Shown here one piece after another: positions 63,201 through 64,000 of a stretch of DNA of 64,000 nt. The stretch covers positions 23,123,068 through 23,187,067 of the forward strand of contig NC_090952.1 of the NCBI RefSeq assembly GCF_040807025.1. The letters are read 5' to 3'. Source of the DNA: Struthio camelus (Eukaryota > Chordata > Aves > Struthioniformes > Struthionidae). A program made the translations under genes and the position numbers. Numbering within the stretch: position 1 is the first letter of the stretch; the number at the start of each line of letters is the position of its first letter. The notes beneath the pieces were generated by a model that saw only the letters and a list, made by a program, of their open reading frames with translations, was not told the origin of the DNA and did not search any database.

Positions 63201-64000
63201 ACATATGCTGATTTGTGTGGTCTCTAGGTAACAAACTTCATCTAATGAAGTCTGACTTAAGAGCACCAGTTAATAGCAAAAAATATGGACGTACCGGAGA
63301 ACTCCTTGGCAGGGGCTCGGTGGCAAAGTCTCACAGCAGGAGTTAGTAAACTGGAGGGTGAACGGTGTTTAGAGACTGTGCTTTGGGATCCCGGAGCACC
63401 TGACTGTCAAACAGCTGATGAATTAATCCCTGCATTGGAGTTTTTTGCTGGAAGAGAGAAAGAATTTGCTTTTTAATTTGGATCCGCAAAAGCCTCTGGG
63501 TTTTAGAGAGTGATTGTGACCAGGGATGGGCTTCAAAACTTGTCAAGGAAACCATTCCTTTGCCAGATTCCTAGTAGCATGGGGACGCTAGAATAAAAAC
63601 ATCTTCAGTTGTTTTGCCTTACTTGGTGGTATTTGCGCAAGGGATTCACGCTACTTCAGTCTGTGGAGCAAAAGTGGCCTAGTGGCTGGGGCATTGCTGT
63701 CGTTCACTAGATCTGGGTTCAATCTCTTGTTTTGTCAGACTCCTGATAACTTTGGAGAAGTTCTTTAAGATCTCTCTGTGCTTCAGCTTTTTTCTCTGCA
63801 AGGAAGTAGTAGTAATAGTGCTTCTCAGAGTGCCAAGGTGATAAATGCATAAAGAAATTGGATGTTGCGTAGGCCCCAGCGGTGAGGAAGAATGTTCCCA
63901 GCTAAGGCTGAGAACTTAACTTAATAGCAGTGACTATCAGTCTTAATTTCATTTTCTTCTTGTTGGTGGAAATACAGTAGTACAGAGTAGAAATAATTTC
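59851..64000 (+). other. MAP7D3: MAP7D3 intron 1 (partial)
   Basis: From the exon 1 donor to the window edge I find no exon with the highly charged Arg/Lys/Glu coiled-coil composition expected of MAP7D3 exon 2. The first 350 bases are still CpG island. A T19-type run lies near 61011-61024. A SINE relic lies at 63668-63870. Confidence 0.65.
63668..63870 (+). repeat. tRNA-derived SINE relic (MIR/CORE-SINE type)
   Basis: A tRNA-like head with an A-box-like GTGGCCTAGTGGCTGGGGC and B-box-like ATCTGGGTTCAATCTC is followed by GAAGTTCTTTAAGATCTCTC, TGCTTCAGCTTTTTTCTCTG and a TAGTAGTAATAGTG segment. This is the order seen in MIR. It is not a functional tRNA: the anticodon arm and acceptor pairing are lost. 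Confidence 0.75.

Noticed and set aside
63668..63740. Possible tRNA gene (A-box and B-box like sequence)
   Set aside because: No cloverleaf can be formed and the downstream sequence follows the MIR pattern, so it is a SINE relic.
1..64000. CRISPR arrays, bacterial operons, endogenous retroviruses or LTR elements
   Set aside because: No regularly spaced direct repeats, no ribosome-binding-site-led gene clusters, and no recognisable LTR pair or retroviral gene frame were seen. The sequence is vertebrate throughout.

Overview
This is vertebrate nuclear DNA, almost certainly from a bird. CR1 LINE copies are the only abundant transposon, including one young-looking copy with a long open reading frame, and amniote MIR-type SINE relics are also present. 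The genes are split into short exons with GT-AG introns, and a CpG island marks one promoter. Most open frames in the window are chance.

Two genes account for the window, arranged head to head. On the minus strand, from about 33.5 kb down to 0.74 kb, lies the adhesion GPCR ADGRG4 (GPR112). I assembled 19 coding exons by hand. They encode a signal peptide, a pentraxin-like (PTX) domain, a very short Ser/Thr linker, a SEA-like module, an HRM-like cysteine segment, the GAIN domain, the GPS cleavage motif HL/T, seven membrane helices and the start of the C-tail. Splice phases agree across every junction, giving about 1006 codons in one open frame. The last C-tail exon(s) lie beyond position 1. 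On the plus strand at 59.8 kb, inside a CpG island, is exon 1 of a MAP7-family gene, best read as MAP7D3. Its remaining exons lie beyond the right edge. The pair ADGRG4/MAP7D3 in divergent orientation matches the human Xq26 arrangement.

Layout: 0-0.74 kb, old CR1 and 3' intron; 0.74-5.3 kb, 7TM exons; 6.7-16.5 kb, GPS, GAIN, HRM-like and SEA exons; 16.5-23.1 kb, remaining SEA and linker exons plus a CR1 copy; 23.1-29.9 kb, a 6.75 kb intron; 29.9-33.5 kb, PTX and signal-peptide exons; 33.5-59.4 kb, about 26 kb with no recognised protein gene, expected to hold the ADGRG4 promoter, 5' noncoding exon(s) and regulatory DNA, with CR1 and SINE copies at its right end; 59.4-60.2 kb, CpG island; 60.2-64 kb, MAP7D3 intron 1.

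The main biological observation is that this ADGRG4 lacks the roughly 2000-residue mucin-like stalk of the human protein. The PTX domain is joined to the SEA domain by one 84-base exon. The PTX domain also carries four cysteines that I do not recall in the human domain. All assignments come from reading the sequence and remembered family features; no alignment or transcript evidence was available.
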